5,653 nt of DNA, from NCBI GenBank assembly GCA_900552095.1, contig URYM01000133.1, positions 1 to 5,653 of the forward strand. Reading direction: 5' to 3'. Below the pieces are notes generated by a model, which worked only from the letters and a program-made list of their open reading frames with translations, was not told the DNA's origin and did not search any database. The position numbers and the translations under genes are program-made. The stretch comes from an uncultured Blautia sp. Its GTDB lineage: Bacteria; Bacillota; Clostridia; Lachnospirales; Lachnospiraceae. Positions 5,609-5,653 of this stretch are shown in pieces; position 1 is the stretch's first letter; every line of letters begins with the position of its first letter.

Positions 5609-5653
5609 CTGTCTCTTATACACATCTCCGAGCCCACGAGACCGTACTAGATC
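5609..5653. other. Illumina Nextera adapter and i7 index, non-genomic
   Basis: Bases 5609-5627 are the reverse complement of the 19-bp Tn5 mosaic end used in Nextera libraries (AGATGTGTATAAGAGACAG). Bases 5628-5642 (CCGAGCCCACGAGAC) complete the read-2 transposase adapter. Bases 5643-5650 (CGTACTAG) match Nextera index N702 as I recall it, and the final ATC is the start of the P7 flow-cell sequence. Read on the minus strand the mosaic end encodes the well-known artefact peptide MYKRQ. The exact genomic junction may shift by a base or two if the genome shares the first adapter bases. Confidence 0.98.

Noticed and set aside
5621..5623. ATG at 5623 as the start of HflX
   Set aside because: It lies wholly inside adapter sequence, and the encoded MYKRQ is a known library artefact.

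Overview
The window looks like one end of a draft-assembly contig from an anaerobic Firmicute, most likely a gut Clostridia of the Lachnospiraceae type. This is inferred from a strictly anaerobic class III ribonucleotide reductase with a Clostridia-style C-terminus, strong GGGAGG-type ribosome binding sites, sigma-A-like promoters and moderate GC. I cannot name the genus from sequence alone.

Layout, left to right: (1) a 5'-truncated plus-strand gene (2-748) for a sialidase/BNR-like beta-propeller protein, probably carbohydrate-active; (2) a long perfect hairpin (753-811) that can end transcription from both sides; (3) nrdD on the minus strand (844-3210), the anaerobic ribonucleoside-triphosphate reductase, with an N-terminal ATP-cone, a glycyl-radical core and an extra C-terminal glutaredoxin/thioredoxin-like domain with a CPNC motif; (4) a divergent intergenic region (3211-3524) with an nrdD promoter, two NrdR-like boxes 32 bp apart, a polypyrimidine tract and a promoter for the next gene; (5) a plus-strand sodium:alanine/glycine symporter of the AGCS family (3525-4934); (6) a second bidirectional terminator (4940-4979); (7) the C-terminal part of the ribosome-associated GTPase HflX on the minus strand (5009-5608); (8) Illumina Nextera adapter plus an i7 index (5609-5653), which is not genomic.

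The genes are separate transcription units, not one operon: two converging pairs, each sharing a hairpin, and one diverging pair sharing a regulatory region. The best-supported biology is anaerobic dNTP synthesis. nrdD appears to be controlled by NrdR (dNTP-sensing repression) and carries what looks like its own fused disulfide reductant. The activase gene nrdG is not in the window. I see no mobile element, CRISPR array, tRNA or rRNA, and no convincing undescribed system. The points most worth attention are the NrdD-redoxin fusion, the paired NrdR boxes, and the adapter contamination that creates a false HflX start (MYKRQ).
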